The notes below the pieces were generated by a model. The model saw only the letters and a program-made list of their open reading frames with translations, ran no database searches and was not told the origin of the DNA. 64,000 bases of DNA from positions 1-64,000 of the forward strand of contig JAHBWZ010000002.1 in the NCBI GenBank assembly GCA_019636755.1, given 5' to 3'. The DNA is from Phycisphaeraceae bacterium. GTDB taxonomy: Bacteria > Planctomycetota > Phycisphaerae > Phycisphaerales > SM1A02. Below are positions 43,380-52,586 of this stretch, one piece after another. Made by a program: the position numbers and the translations under genes. Within the stretch, counting starts at the first letter, position 1; each line of letters begins with the position of its first letter.

Positions 43380-46243
43380 CCCGCGCTCTCCGGTACGCGC
43401 GTCATCGCCTTGCCGGGTCGCGGATGCTCCAGAAGTTCCAGCGGCTTCGACCGGTCGCGCAGGTGGCGTGCCAGTGAACGCGCGGCGGCGTGGATGTGCG
43501 CAGCGTACGACATCGGCGTCGACTTGCACGACGAGAAAGCAGTCATCAGAAACGCCTCGTGGAACGCCTCCATGACCTTCCGCAGCGCCCCTCTCTGAAT
43601 GACCGTGCGATACTCCGCATCGTCCGGGGCCCGGGTGAAGTCGGCCGGCCTGAGGCCGTGCGCGATGTGGAGGACGGCCCGGTCGATCAGGTGCCGGAAC
43701 GGTTCCTGGAGATCGCTCGCCAGCGCGGCGAACCCGCTGCGCGGCGTGTGAAGCAGCCCGATCGACACGCACAGCCCCGCCGCGCGCAACGCCACGGCGC
43801 ACTGCCGATGGAGGAACATCTGGCCGATGTTCAGGAGGATGTTACCGGGATCCTCTGCATCGGGCGCGATTCGCCTCGAGAAGTCACACCAGCTCGGCAG
43901 CAGGCGTCCGAAGAGCCGGTACCACGCCGCTGCCGCCGCTCCTTCGATCCCGAGCAGCGACTCGATCGACTCGGCGCGGTGCGCCGAAGCGGCAAGCCGA
44001 CGCAGGTCGTCGGCGACCGCGCGCATCGGCGCTGACCCGGCGCGGAGGGTCGAGGCGGCGCACGAGGTCTCCGCCAGGACGGCGTGGTTCGCGATCTTGA
44101 CGGAGATCAGGCGACGGGCGAGACCGAGCGCCCAGCGCTCGTCGCGCGACAGGTCGACCTGCGCCGCCACGAGTGTCGCGTCGGGGAACCCGTCACCGGC
44201 GACCAGCTCGACCGGGTGCCGGCACGCCGGGTCGGTGACGACGCAGCTCGCTCCCGCGCCGCCGAGGGCGTCGAGAAGGCGCGGCGTGATCGTCGCGCGA
44301 CCGACAATCACCAGGTCGCGGATCCGGTCTATCGGGAAACGGGAGGGCGTCGGCGTGCCCTCGTGCCGCACGACCACCTGTCCATCGCGGACGTCGACCG
44401 ACTCGACCGCGGGCCCGGCCAGCACCGCCGCCTGCGCATCCGGCGCGCGCTGGTCGGTCTCTCCCGGCAGCGGTGCGGCGTCGACGAGCGGCCTGCGCCG
44501 CGGGTCGGCCTGCCGCCACCCGAGCTCCTCGACCAGGCACGGCTCGTGGACCGGCGTGGCGCGCCATCCGTCGCGGCGCTCGAAGCGGAAGCCGAGGAAC
44601 TCGAACGGCCGGTTCAGATCGACCAGGTACGTCTTCGAGTTGTTCAGGGACAGCGCGAGCGCATCTGCCGCCTCGACGACCGCGCGGTAGGCACGCTGCG
44701 CCTCCGCCTCGGTGCGGTAGAGCACCACGAAGTCATCGGCGTAGCGCACGAGCATCGCCCCCATCTCGGCGATCCGCTCGTCGAACTGGTCGAGAAAGAG
44801 GTTCGCCAGCAGCGGCGAAAGCGGAGATCCGGTCGGGATCCCGCGCTCCGCGTGCGGGCTGCCGGCGCGCACCGCCTCCATGATGTACCCGACACATCGC
44901 TCATCCTGAAGGTACGCCAGAAGTCGATGTTCGAGCAGGCGGTGGTCGATGGTGTCGAAGAACGACGCGAAGTCGGTCCGCAACGCCCAACGATAGCCAC
45001 GGTCGAAGCCGTCTCGCAGTCGCCGCGCCGCGCGATCCCGACCGAGGCCGCGCCGGTACGCCATCGACGACTCTTCGAAGAAGCGGTCGAGCGCCGGCGC
45101 AAGCTGCGTGTGCAGCGCCCGCTGGACGACGCGATCGGGTGTCGGCGGAATCGCCAGCATCCGCACCGGCGCGTCGATCCCCTCGCACTTCGGGATGCCG
45201 ACGCGGATGCACCCCGACGGCCGATCGTGGCCCTTGCGGACCGACGTCACGAGCGCAGCGAGACTGCCGCTGGGCAGATCGTGCAGGTCGGCGGCGCGTT
45301 CGACTTCAGACGACATCAGCGCCAGATCAAGCAGCCCGAGCGCCCGACCGCACGCCGCGGGATCCGGACCGACCTCCTCGATGCGATAGCCGCCGAATCC
45401 GAAGCGTGTGTTCTGGCCGATGTGGACGTACTGGCCGAGCACGAGCGCCCGGATGAGCGAGAGGTCGCGCACCGTCACGACCGCCCGGCCCGCCGAGCCA
45501 CCGAGCGCCGTCCGGCCGTCTGTCCTGCCGCCCCCGGAGCCGCCGCCCGCGCCCTTCCCGCTGCCGGTCCCACCGTAGCTGAAGTCGATCCAGATCAGGC
45601 CGTTCTCGACGATCCTGATCTCGCCCATGCGTTCCTGCGCGCCGGCGGGAACCAGATGAAGCGACTCGAGCCGCTCCAGCAGCCGGCGCCGGAGCTGGAA
45701 TCCGTCGAGGAACCCCTGGTCGACGTGGCCGTGTCCCGGCATGCGATGGTCCTTCGGACGGACAATGCGCATCGGGCTGGTGAAGCGGAGCGTCAGCCGC
45801 TTGTGACCGCCTGCCCGCGCGACCTGCCGGTCGATCTGTTCGCTTGGAAGTGCGCTGAGCGGCGTCCCCTCTGCCCGGACTGCGCCGGTGACGAGATCCT
45901 CGCATCGGACCAGCATGAAGTTTCCACGCAGCGGCATCCCATTCTGCCGCGGCATCGCGCCGATCCGCACGAGACCGCGCTGGACCGCGTCGGCGGTGTG
46001 CCGTACCGAGTCGCCGTCACCCAGCAGCGTCAGGCCGAAGGCGTAGGGCTCGCCTGGCGCGATCCGGATGCGGCACTGCTCGGGCGCCAGCACCATCGCG
46101 CCCTCGGGAAAGAACGCCTTCTCGCCGTGTGCGACGCCATTGGCCTCGCCGATCAGGGCGTAAAGGACGCCCGCCGGATGGGCATGGATCGAGACAGCAT
46201 CGTCGGTCTCGATGACGAATCGGATCCGATGAATCTGCACCAC
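43376..46243 (-). CDS. Cas6-reverse transcriptase-Cas1 fusion
   Basis: A 955-residue three-domain protein from GTG 46243 (a second GTG at 46240 is equally possible). Residues about 1-305 are Cas6-like, with Gly-rich loop GQNTRFGFGGYRIE at 276-289. Residues about 340-570 are a reverse transcriptase: RTDFASFFD with Asp424, GIPTGSPLSPLL at 468-479, YADD at 501-504, NNSKTYL and EFLGFRF. Residues about 605-940 are Cas1, with Glu767 (LLGIEGAA), His832 (GLLHTPRS) and Asp844 (SDLQEPFR). All active-site residues I can place are present. Such fusions acquire spacers from RNA as well as DNA and also process the array. Cas2 follows with ATGA overlap. Confidence 0.95.
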   Translation of the reverse strand: MVQIHRIRFVIETDDAVSIHAHPAGVLYALIGEANGVAHGEKAFFPEGAMVLAPEQCRIRIAPGEPYAFGLTLLGDGDSVRHTADAVQRGLVRIGAMPRQNGMPLRGNFMLVRCEDLVTGAVRAEGTPLSALPSEQIDRQVARAGGHKRLTLRFTSPMRIVRPKDHRMPGHGHVDQGFLDGFQLRRRLLERLESLHLVPAGAQERMGEIRIVENGLIWIDFSYGGTGSGKGAGGGSGGGRTDGRTALGGSAGRAVVTVRDLSLIRALVLGQYVHIGQNTRFGFGGYRIEEVGPDPAACGRALGLLDLALMSSEVERAADLHDLPSGSLAALVTSVRKGHDRPSGCIRVGIPKCEGIDAPVRMLAIPPTPDRVVQRALHTQLAPALDRFFEESSMAYRRGLGRDRAARRLRDGFDRGYRWALRTDFASFFDTIDHRLLEHRLLAYLQDERCVGYIMEAVRAGSPHAERGIPTGSPLSPLLANLFLDQFDERIAEMGAMLVRYADDFVVLYRTEAEAQRAYRAVVEAADALALSLNNSKTYLVDLNRPFEFLGFRFERRDGWRATPVHEPCLVEELGWRQADPRRRPLVDAAPLPGETDQRAPDAQAAVLAGPAVESVDVRDGQVVVRHEGTPTPSRFPIDRIRDLVIVGRATITPRLLDALGGAGASCVVTDPACRHPVELVAGDGFPDATLVAAQVDLSRDERWALGLARRLISVKIANHAVLAETSCAASTLRAGSAPMRAVADDLRRLAASAHRAESIESLLGIEGAAAAAWYRLFGRLLPSWCDFSRRIAPDAEDPGNILLNIGQMFLHRQCAVALRAAGLCVSIGLLHTPRSGFAALASDLQEPFRHLIDRAVLHIAHGLRPADFTRAPDDAEYRTVIQRGALRKVMEAFHEAFLMTAFSSCKSTPMSYAAHIHAAARSLARHLRDRSKPLELLEHPRPGKAMTRVPESAG

Positions 46244-46275
46244 GGCACTTCCCCCGGTCCGCCCGGTGATCCCGC

Positions 46276-46293
46276 GTGCCGCACCTGCGGCAC
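46276..46293. promoter_or_regulatory. 8-bp-arm palindrome upstream of cas6-RT-cas1
   Basis: GTGCCGCA-CC-TGCGGCAC is a perfect inverted repeat, 33 bp before the GTG start of the adaptation operon. A candidate minus-strand -10 TACGAT lies at 46321-46326, so the palindrome would fall in the 5' leader. It could be an operator or an RNA hairpin. Its outer GTGCCG equals the first six bases of the CRISPR repeat. Confidence 0.4.
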
Positions 46294-47143
46294 AATCATC
46301 GCACGGTCGGACCGGGGGGCATCGTATCGGATGCCCGGGTGCGATCGGCGGCTGGGAGGAGGAGGATCCCGCGTGCCCTGGAGTGGCGGGTGCAGGAACA
46401 GGGACTTCCCGACGCGGCGCTCGATTGGAGAGGTCAAAGTGCGGTGCGGCGGGAAGCCCTTCGCCGCGCTTGACATTGACTCAAGGTCGCAGTGACAGCC
46501 GACGAAGAATGACCACTCCACGGAACCGCTCGGCACGACCATCCAGACCTGCTGCCCCTCCGGGCAACTGCGCGGCGTGCGCATCGCCGGGATTGCGAAT
46601 CGCATCGTTCAGGTGGAGTGGCGGAACGTCCGCGGCCAGACGCTGGACGAACGGTGCCGCCCATACGAATGGCCAGGTGCCTGGCCTCGTCGGCGCGGAC
46701 GGGATCATCGGCCTCAATCCAGAGCACCGGCCGGGACGATACCCGAGCGCTGCGCCGGGCAGCGCTCAGCGTCCGGCGGGACGCTCTATTGACCACCGGG
46801 ACCCCCGACGGCGCAGAGATGGATTGGATGGGCCTGCGGGCCAGCACAGGGACGCGCAGTCAGAAGACAGGTGTCCCCTGGTGCAACCGGCTCGCGATGA
46901 CGCTGTGACGCAGGTACACATCGCGCGTTCCCAAGGGGCGCCCCGCCCCCATGGGCGGCGCGTCCTGAGCAGCATGGAGCGGACCGCGGTGCGCGACCGC
47001 CATGCACGGAAGCCGGTCGTCCCGGTGCCGTGCGGGATGGACGGCGTACGCGACCGGCACCCGCCATGGTGCCGCTCTGTGACCTCTGCGGCCCAAGTGG
47101 CGACTATACGTACCCGGGGCGCCCACGCACACCACCACAGCCA
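46294..47143. other. Noncoding gap between the CRISPR locus and the methyltransferase
   Basis: About 850 bp with no frame showing a domain, ribosome-binding site or credible composition. It holds the candidate promoter of the adaptation operon at its left edge and a short CCGCCC/GGGCGG palindrome near 46948-46965. It may mark the border of the CRISPR island. Confidence 0.5.
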
Positions 47144-48223
47144 CTACGGCTTCGCGACGAGGTACGCCACCCACGCCGCGGCGGCGTCGCCCTCTGCGGA
47201 GACCTTCCACTTGCCGTTGCCTTCGCCGGACTTGCGGTCCGTTCCCTCCCAGTACACGACCACGTCGCTGAATCCCGCCTCCGCCAGGATCTCGCGGATC
47301 TCCGGCAGCGTCCAGAGTCGCCAGGTGTACTCGAACGCGCGGCGCAGTTTCGTGCCGTCCGGGAACGAGAAGTGGATGTAGTTGACCGCGCGGCCGGTGA
47401 TCGGATTGAAGCGGTGCTGATCCCAGGTGTACGTGAATCCGTCGAAGTCGCGGTCTTCCTCCATCTCCGCGAAGGATTCACTGCCGCCGTAGGCATCCAG
47501 AAGGAAGAGGCCGTCCGGCTTCAGTCCGCGCCGCACCGCGCGGAAGTAGTTCCGCAGTTCCTCGCGCGTCTGGAAGATGTAGTACGAGAAGTTCATCGCC
47601 AGCACGCTGTCCACCTTCGGACCGCGCACCGTGCGGACATCGGACTGGACCAGGTCGATCCGCTTCGCCTGCGCGGCGGTCAACTGCTCCGGAATCCGCG
47701 CGCGGCCCCAGCCCAGCACCTCCGTGTCCAGGTCGACGCCGAGGGCCGTGTGGTCCTCCTCCCGCTTCACCCACTCCCGGCAGACCGCCGCCGTGCCGCA
47801 GAAATCCTCGCGGATGCTCCGGCACGCCCGGCCGCGCTGCTCGCGCCACGCCTGGTCGATGAGATCACACTCCGCCTCCGGCTCCTGCACCGACTGCTCG
47901 TAGAGCGCATGTCGATCGCAGGTGCGCGCGGTCAGCCAGCGCTTGCGGCTCTTCGCCTTCGTCCCGGACCTGCGGCCCGCCTTCGCGTCCGACTTCTTCG
48001 CGGACTTCCCCGCGGGCTTCCCTTCGAATCGTCCTTCGGATCGGCCGGACCCCCTGCTCCCCGACTTCCGACCGGGTTTGCCCTCGATCTCCGCGACCGC
48101 CTTGACGCCGCGCGCGGCGTCTTTCCCGCCCTTGCGGTCAGCCTTCTTCCTGTCCTTCCGGCCGTCCCCCCGGCCCCCCGTCGTCCGATCTTTCCCGCGC
48201 GGCGTCACTGTGAGCGTTGACAT
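47144..48223 (-). CDS. Class I SAM-dependent methyltransferase with basic N-terminal tail
   Basis: A 359-residue protein. Residues 1-100 are Lys/Arg/Gly/Ser-rich (KDRKKADRKGGKD, KAGRRSGTKAKSRKRW) and disordered-looking, suggesting nucleic-acid contact. The catalytic domain starts near YEQSVQEPEAECDLI. SIREDFCGTAAVCREW is the SAM-binding motif I (E-DFCGTA), ALGVDLDTEVL is motif II and DSVLAMNFSYYIF is motif IV. The E-DFCGTA version of motif I occurs in a small-molecule methyltransferase group of unknown substrate. The gene is isolated, with a 5' leader close to zero (see the promoter at 48231). Confidence 0.8.
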   Translation of the reverse strand: MSTLTVTPRGKDRTTGGRGDGRKDRKKADRKGGKDAARGVKAVAEIEGKPGRKSGSRGSGRSEGRFEGKPAGKSAKKSDAKAGRRSGTKAKSRKRWLTARTCDRHALYEQSVQEPEAECDLIDQAWREQRGRACRSIREDFCGTAAVCREWVKREEDHTALGVDLDTEVLGWGRARIPEQLTAAQAKRIDLVQSDVRTVRGPKVDSVLAMNFSYYIFQTREELRNYFRAVRRGLKPDGLFLLDAYGGSESFAEMEEDRDFDGFTYTWDQHRFNPITGRAVNYIHFSFPDGTKLRRAFEYTWRLWTLPEIREILAEAGFSDVVVYWEGTDRKSGEGNGKWKVSAEGDAAAAWVAYLVAKP

Positions 48224-48230
48224 GCGCGAG

Positions 48231-48236
48231 AGTGTA
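48231..48236 (-). promoter_or_regulatory. -10 box TACACT, leaderless-type
   Basis: On the minus strand TACACT is followed by 7 nt (CTCGCGC) and then ATG 48223, so transcription should start at or within a base or two of the start codon. Confidence 0.5.
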
Positions 48237-48282
48237 GCGGTTCCGGCGCCACGGCGCTGCCGGACCTGCGCCGTACGCGTCG

Positions 48283-50394
48283 TCACGTCGGCAGCGAGAG
48301 GCGGAAGCATGCACCGCCGCCCGGCACATCGACCAGCGTCAACCCGCCGCCCAGGCGCCGCGCCAGACCGCGGGCCAGCGCCAGTCCGAGGCCCACACCG
48401 GGCGCGGTGTCATCGCGATGCGTCCCGCGATCGAACGGCTGGAAGATGGTCGTGCGGCGCGCCGCCTCGACGCCGGGCCCGTGATCACGGACATCGATCT
48501 CGACGACCCCCGCTCGCACCCGTGCGGAGATCTCGATGCGCCGATCCGCTCCCGTGACACCGTACTTGCACGCATTGTCCACGAGGTTCACCAGGATCTG
48601 GCGGACCGACTCGACATCGGTCATCACCGTCACGCCCCGATCCTCGCCGTCGATCGTGATCCCGCACGCCGCATCGACCTCCTGCGCCCGGGCGCGCAGC
48701 GCGGGCCCGATCTCTTCCAGCAGTCCGTCGACGGTGATCCGGCGGCGGCGATCCTGTTCCCCGCCCCGCTCCAGCCGCGCGTACGAAAGCACGTTGCCCA
48801 CCAGCAGCGCGAGCCGGTTGGACTCGGTGCGCAGCGTGCGGATGTATGACCGGCGCACCTGCTCCTCGCGGACCAGGCCCTCGTCCAGCATCTCCGTATA
48901 GAGCCGGAACGTGGTGAGCGGCGTCCGCAGCTCGTGGGTGACGGCCGAGGCGAACCGCGCGCGATGCGCGCCGTAGCGCAGCGCGATCCCGACCGCCGCC
49001 GCCGCGATGGCCAGCGCCGAGAGGCCGCCGAACCACACCAGCCCCAGCGTCCACGCCAGCGGCCCGGCCAGGAGCGCCGGCGGAGCGCCGTCCATTTCCA
49101 CGCCCACTGGAAGGCCTGCCAGCATCGAGCCGGCCAGGCGCCGGGCGTCGTCGTCGGTGCGGATCGCCACGACGTGCGCGCCGGGCAGATCGCCGACCTG
49201 CGGCGAGAGTTCGCGCAGCAGCGTCTCCCAGTCGATGAGCACGCCCTGCCAGAGCACGCCGTCCTCCAGGTCGACGCGCCGGATCGCCGCCAGCATGCAG
49301 TCGTGTCCGACGCGCGCGGCGGCGCCCTCCGGACACGGCAGTTCGATCCAGAGCGGCACCATGTTCGTGGCGGTCATGGCGCGGGCGCGGCGTCCGCGCA
49401 CGCCGCGCGACATCGACTCCGGGATCATGCCGGCCGGCGGCACGGCGAGCTGCGCCTCCGCCAGGTACGTCACGCGGCGCTGCTGCTCCTCCTCCGAGAG
49501 CCAGCGCTGGACGATCGGATCTGCAGTCTGCCGCGGGGCCGCGCGCGCCGACCGCGTGGCCTCGGCGGCATCGGCCGGCGGCGGTCCGGTGGCCTGGCCA
49601 CCAGACGCGGACCCGGGCATCGGGGCACCGCCCGCAGCGCCGCCTCCGGCGCCGGAACGCGCAGGCTCCGGGGCCGCATCGCGCTGCGCGCGCCGCCGCA
49701 GGTCGCCCGGGAGCGCCTTCTCCGCCATCGGCTCGGCGGCGGAGAGCAGCACCGGCTCGTCGCCGCGCCGGGACTCCGGCACCGGCAGGTCCCACGACTC
49801 GTCGCCCATCGCGTCTGCCGCGCCGTCGTCGTCCGCACCATCCTCTCCGCGCGCGGTCCGCTCTTCCGCCGCGGGCTGCGCCAGCAGCGCATGCGCTGCA
49901 TCGGGGCGCCACCCCGCCGCGCAGGCGTCCTGGAGTCGCGCGAGGATCCGCGCCTTCACCTCCGTCCGCTGCGGATCGACCAGCGTTGATTCGGCCAGGT
50001 CGCGCAGATTGCCGCGCGGCACCTGCGGCGACGTGAGTCCGTCCGCCTCCGTCCACTGGAAGTGCAGCGGCAGGAGCGCGGACTCGAACGTCAGCAGCGG
50101 CGACGGCGTCTGCACCTCGCCCGCCACGATCTCCCGGTGCATGCGGTCGTACGCCCGCTGCTGCGGGTAGTACGCGAGCCACTCGAAGTAGGGACGGGAG
50201 GACTCCCGCACCAGCCTGGGTGCGAACCAGGACTCCATGCGCCACAGCGCCAGGCGCAGGACGGCGCGGTCGTCCGCCTGCGCGCGCAGTCGCTCCGCCT
50301 GGAGCAGCGCCCGCGTCAGCCATCCGAGCGCGGCGAGGTACGCGACGGTGCCCACGATCAGCGCGGTCCAGATGGCGGCCGGCGCCCGGTTCAC
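48283..50394 (-). CDS. Membrane sensor histidine kinase
   Basis: A 703-residue protein from GTG 50394, which overlaps the stop of the response-regulator gene (GTGA). One membrane helix lies at about 9-31 and a second at about 439-472, enclosing a periplasmic or extracytoplasmic sensor of about 400 residues with a low-complexity Ala/Gly/Pro insert at 180-290. The DHp helix has THELRTPLTTFRLY with phosphoacceptor His487. The catalytic domain has N603/N607 (LVNLVDNACKYG), DHGPGV and a GVGLGLALARGL G-box. It would phosphorylate the adjacent OmpR-type regulator. The stimulus is unknown; the unusually large sensor region is distinctive. Confidence 0.9.
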   Translation of the reverse strand: MNRAPAAIWTALIVGTVAYLAALGWLTRALLQAERLRAQADDRAVLRLALWRMESWFAPRLVRESSRPYFEWLAYYPQQRAYDRMHREIVAGEVQTPSPLLTFESALLPLHFQWTEADGLTSPQVPRGNLRDLAESTLVDPQRTEVKARILARLQDACAAGWRPDAAHALLAQPAAEERTARGEDGADDDGAADAMGDESWDLPVPESRRGDEPVLLSAAEPMAEKALPGDLRRRAQRDAAPEPARSGAGGGAAGGAPMPGSASGGQATGPPPADAAEATRSARAAPRQTADPIVQRWLSEEEQQRRVTYLAEAQLAVPPAGMIPESMSRGVRGRRARAMTATNMVPLWIELPCPEGAAARVGHDCMLAAIRRVDLEDGVLWQGVLIDWETLLRELSPQVGDLPGAHVVAIRTDDDARRLAGSMLAGLPVGVEMDGAPPALLAGPLAWTLGLVWFGGLSALAIAAAAVGIALRYGAHRARFASAVTHELRTPLTTFRLYTEMLDEGLVREEQVRRSYIRTLRTESNRLALLVGNVLSYARLERGGEQDRRRRITVDGLLEEIGPALRARAQEVDAACGITIDGEDRGVTVMTDVESVRQILVNLVDNACKYGVTGADRRIEISARVRAGVVEIDVRDHGPGVEAARRTTIFQPFDRGTHRDDTAPGVGLGLALARGLARRLGGGLTLVDVPGGGACFRLSLPT

Positions 50395-51092
50395 GCCTCG
50401 ATCTCCGCGTCATCCGCCAGCGCGTAGCCGTGTCCGCGCACCGTCTGCACCAGACCCGACGCCGGTCCCAGCTTCTCCCGCAGCCGTGCCACCTGCATGT
50501 CCACGGTGCGCGTCGCGAGTCCGCGCGGATCCAGTCCCCAGACGCGGTGCAGCAGTTCATCGCGCTCCACGAACCGGCCTCGGGCGGAAGCCAGGTAGCG
50601 CATGATGCCGGCCTCCAGGTCCGTCAGCCGGCGCACGTCGCCGTCGGGAACCTCCACCTCCAGGCGATCGAGCCGGACGCAGACGCCGCCGTGCCGGATC
50701 GCGACCGCGGGCATCGGTCGACCCGGCGATCGGCGCAGCACGGCCTCGACACGGGCGATCAGTTCCATCGCGCTGAACGGCTTGACCACATAGTCATCCG
50801 CGCCGTCGCGCAGCCCGCGGACACGGTCGTCCTCCGCGCCGCGCGCGGTCACCATGATGACCGGCAGGGTCGGCCGGCAGCGCCGGATCTCGCGCAGCAC
50901 CGTGAAGCCGTCGGCCCCCGGGACCACCACATCCAGAAGCACCAGGTCCACCGGCTCCTCGACGGCCAGCGCGATTCCCCGGCGCCCCTCCGCCGCTTCG
51001 CGCACCTCGAATCCCGATGCCGAGAGCGCATCGACCATGCCGCGGCGGATCGCCGCATCATCTTCCACGACCAGGATGAGCGTCTGCGTCAC
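50391..51092 (-). CDS. OmpR/PhoB-type response regulator
   Basis: A 233-residue protein from GTG 51092 with GGAG upstream. The receiver domain (1-120) has acidic EDD at 10-12, phosphoacceptor Asp54 (LVLLDVVVPG), Thr82 and Lys104 (VVKPFS). The C-terminal winged helix (about 130-228) ends with TRTVDMQVARLREKLG and VQTVRGHGYALA, the hallmark of the OmpR/PhoB DNA-binding domain. It forms a coupled pair with the downstream kinase. Targets are unknown; the two VWA genes just upstream are candidates by position only. Confidence 0.93.
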   Translation of the reverse strand: MTQTLILVVEDDAAIRRGMVDALSASGFEVREAAEGRRGIALAVEEPVDLVLLDVVVPGADGFTVLREIRRCRPTLPVIMVTARGAEDDRVRGLRDGADDYVVKPFSAMELIARVEAVLRRSPGRPMPAVAIRHGGVCVRLDRLEVEVPDGDVRRLTDLEAGIMRYLASARGRFVERDELLHRVWGLDPRGLATRTVDMQVARLREKLGPASGLVQTVRGHGYALADDAEIEA

Positions 51093-51236
51093 GTTGATCT
51101 CCGGCGCCGCGCGGCGGTCGGGCGCTCCGTCTCCGGGTCCGTCCGCCCGATGCCGCAGGCGCCGACCGCGTGGATGCTACCCCGGGCATCCACGCCGTCG
51201 ACGGGCGTGCGCATGTTCCGTCGCGGTGACCGGTGT

Positions 51237-52532
51237 TCAGCCACCGGAGCCTCCGGCACCCCCCACCGTGCCGCGATGGGTGCCGCGGTGTCCTGCCTCG
51301 CCGGCGCCGCCGGAATCGCCCGCCTCCGCGGCGCCGCGGGCGGCCGATGCCACCGGCTCGTCGACGGGAAACCGGATGCCCTTCGCCGTCGCCTGCGCAC
51401 GGATGGCGCGGCGAAGCACATCACCGAAACTGGGACCGCGCGCTTCGGCCGCCTGTTCGGCGATCCACGCGGCCCGTCGGCGCCCGGACTCCTGGATCTG
51501 CGCATGGATCTGCCCGCGCTTCTCCGCCTGCCCGGCGATGTACGCGCGCCGCTCCTCCATCGTCATGGTGCGCATGCCCTCCGGCAGATCCTCCGCCTTG
51601 ACGTCCTCCAGCCGGAAGGATGCGTCCCGGCAGGCGTCCACCAGGTCCCAGGCACGATTGCAGTAGAGCACCGCGCTCTTGGAGACCGCCCGCTCGGCGC
51701 CGGCCCATCCGGACGCGCCACCGGCATTCCCGTCCTGCGCGGTCTGGCGCATCTGCCCGCTCTCCGCGAGTGTTCCGAACGGAATGTAGGTGGCGTTGAC
51801 CAGCGTGCTCAGCCGGGTCAGTTCGTCGTCGAACGGCGTGGCGATGGCCACGGCGCCCAGGTCCTGGTCGATCGACGCGAACATGCCGTCGGCAAGCTGC
51901 GCCACCTCGCGCCAGCCCGGCGCGATCGTGTCGGCCTCGTTGCCGCAGTAGATCGCGTTGATGATGATCCCGTCGGCGATCGCGGCACGGCATGCGTCGC
52001 GGAACGGGACGACGTGATCCTGATCGGCGGACTCGTTCCCGGCGACGACCATGATCCGCAGCGGGTTCTCCCCGCTGCGCCATGACAGGCCGGTCCGTGC
52101 GGCCTCGATGACCCGCGCGACGAGTTCGGTGCCGCCGTCGAGCGTCTGCGCGAAGAGTTCCTGGGAGACCAGGTCCAGATCATCCGTCAGGTCCGTGTGC
52201 ACCTTCACCCAGCCGGACCCGGCGGTGTGACCGTTGTTGCCGTAGGTCAGCAGCGCGATGCGCAGGTCGGGCAGCGGCGACGCGGTGGCGAAGTCGTTCA
52301 CGATCGCCCAGAGGCGCTGTCTGGCCGCGTCGAGCAGGCCGTTCATCGACCCGCTGGTGTCGAGCAGGATCGCCAGGTCGACGATCACGCGCTCAGGCGC
52401 GGCCGCGGGCGCCTCGGCGTGCGGGGCCACGGGAGGCGCTGCGGCCGGTACCGGCGGCCCGTCCGTCCCGCGGAGAGGCATGGATGCGGATGCGACCAGG
52501 ATCGGGAGTGCGAGCATCTGGATCGGGAGCAT
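51237..52532 (-). CDS. Secreted VWA-domain protein
   Basis: A 431-residue protein starting MLPIQMLALPILV, a signal peptide, with GGAGA before ATG 52532. An Ala/Pro linker leads to a VWA domain with MIDAS DTSGS at 58-62, DGGTE, and MVVAGNESADQDHV in the position of the third MIDAS element. This last is atypical, since the family usually has T-D-G there. The C-terminal 100 residues are Ala/Gly/Glu-rich. VWA domains bind ligands through a divalent metal. It lies 54 bp downstream of the VIT-VWA gene and probably shares its transcript. Confidence 0.8.
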   Translation of the reverse strand: MLPIQMLALPILVASASMPLRGTDGPPVPAAAPPVAPHAEAPAAAPERVIVDLAILLDTSGSMNGLLDAARQRLWAIVNDFATASPLPDLRIALLTYGNNGHTAGSGWVKVHTDLTDDLDLVSQELFAQTLDGGTELVARVIEAARTGLSWRSGENPLRIMVVAGNESADQDHVVPFRDACRAAIADGIIINAIYCGNEADTIAPGWREVAQLADGMFASIDQDLGAVAIATPFDDELTRLSTLVNATYIPFGTLAESGQMRQTAQDGNAGGASGWAGAERAVSKSAVLYCNRAWDLVDACRDASFRLEDVKAEDLPEGMRTMTMEERRAYIAGQAEKRGQIHAQIQESGRRRAAWIAEQAAEARGPSFGDVLRRAIRAQATAKGIRFPVDEPVASAARGAAEAGDSGGAGEAGHRGTHRGTVGGAGGSGG

Positions 52533-52586
52533 GGAGATTCTCCGTGTGGTTCATGGTGGAATGGTGCGCTCGCGCCGCGCGCGCCC

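Noticed and set aside
46948-46965. Short CCGCCC/GGGCGG palindrome
   Set aside because: Six-bp GC-only arms are expected by chance at this base composition and no gene end is adjacent.
46500-47140. Possible decayed transposase or endonuclease next to the CRISPR locus
   Set aside because: Six-frame translations show no catalytic motif or continuous similarity to any family I can name.
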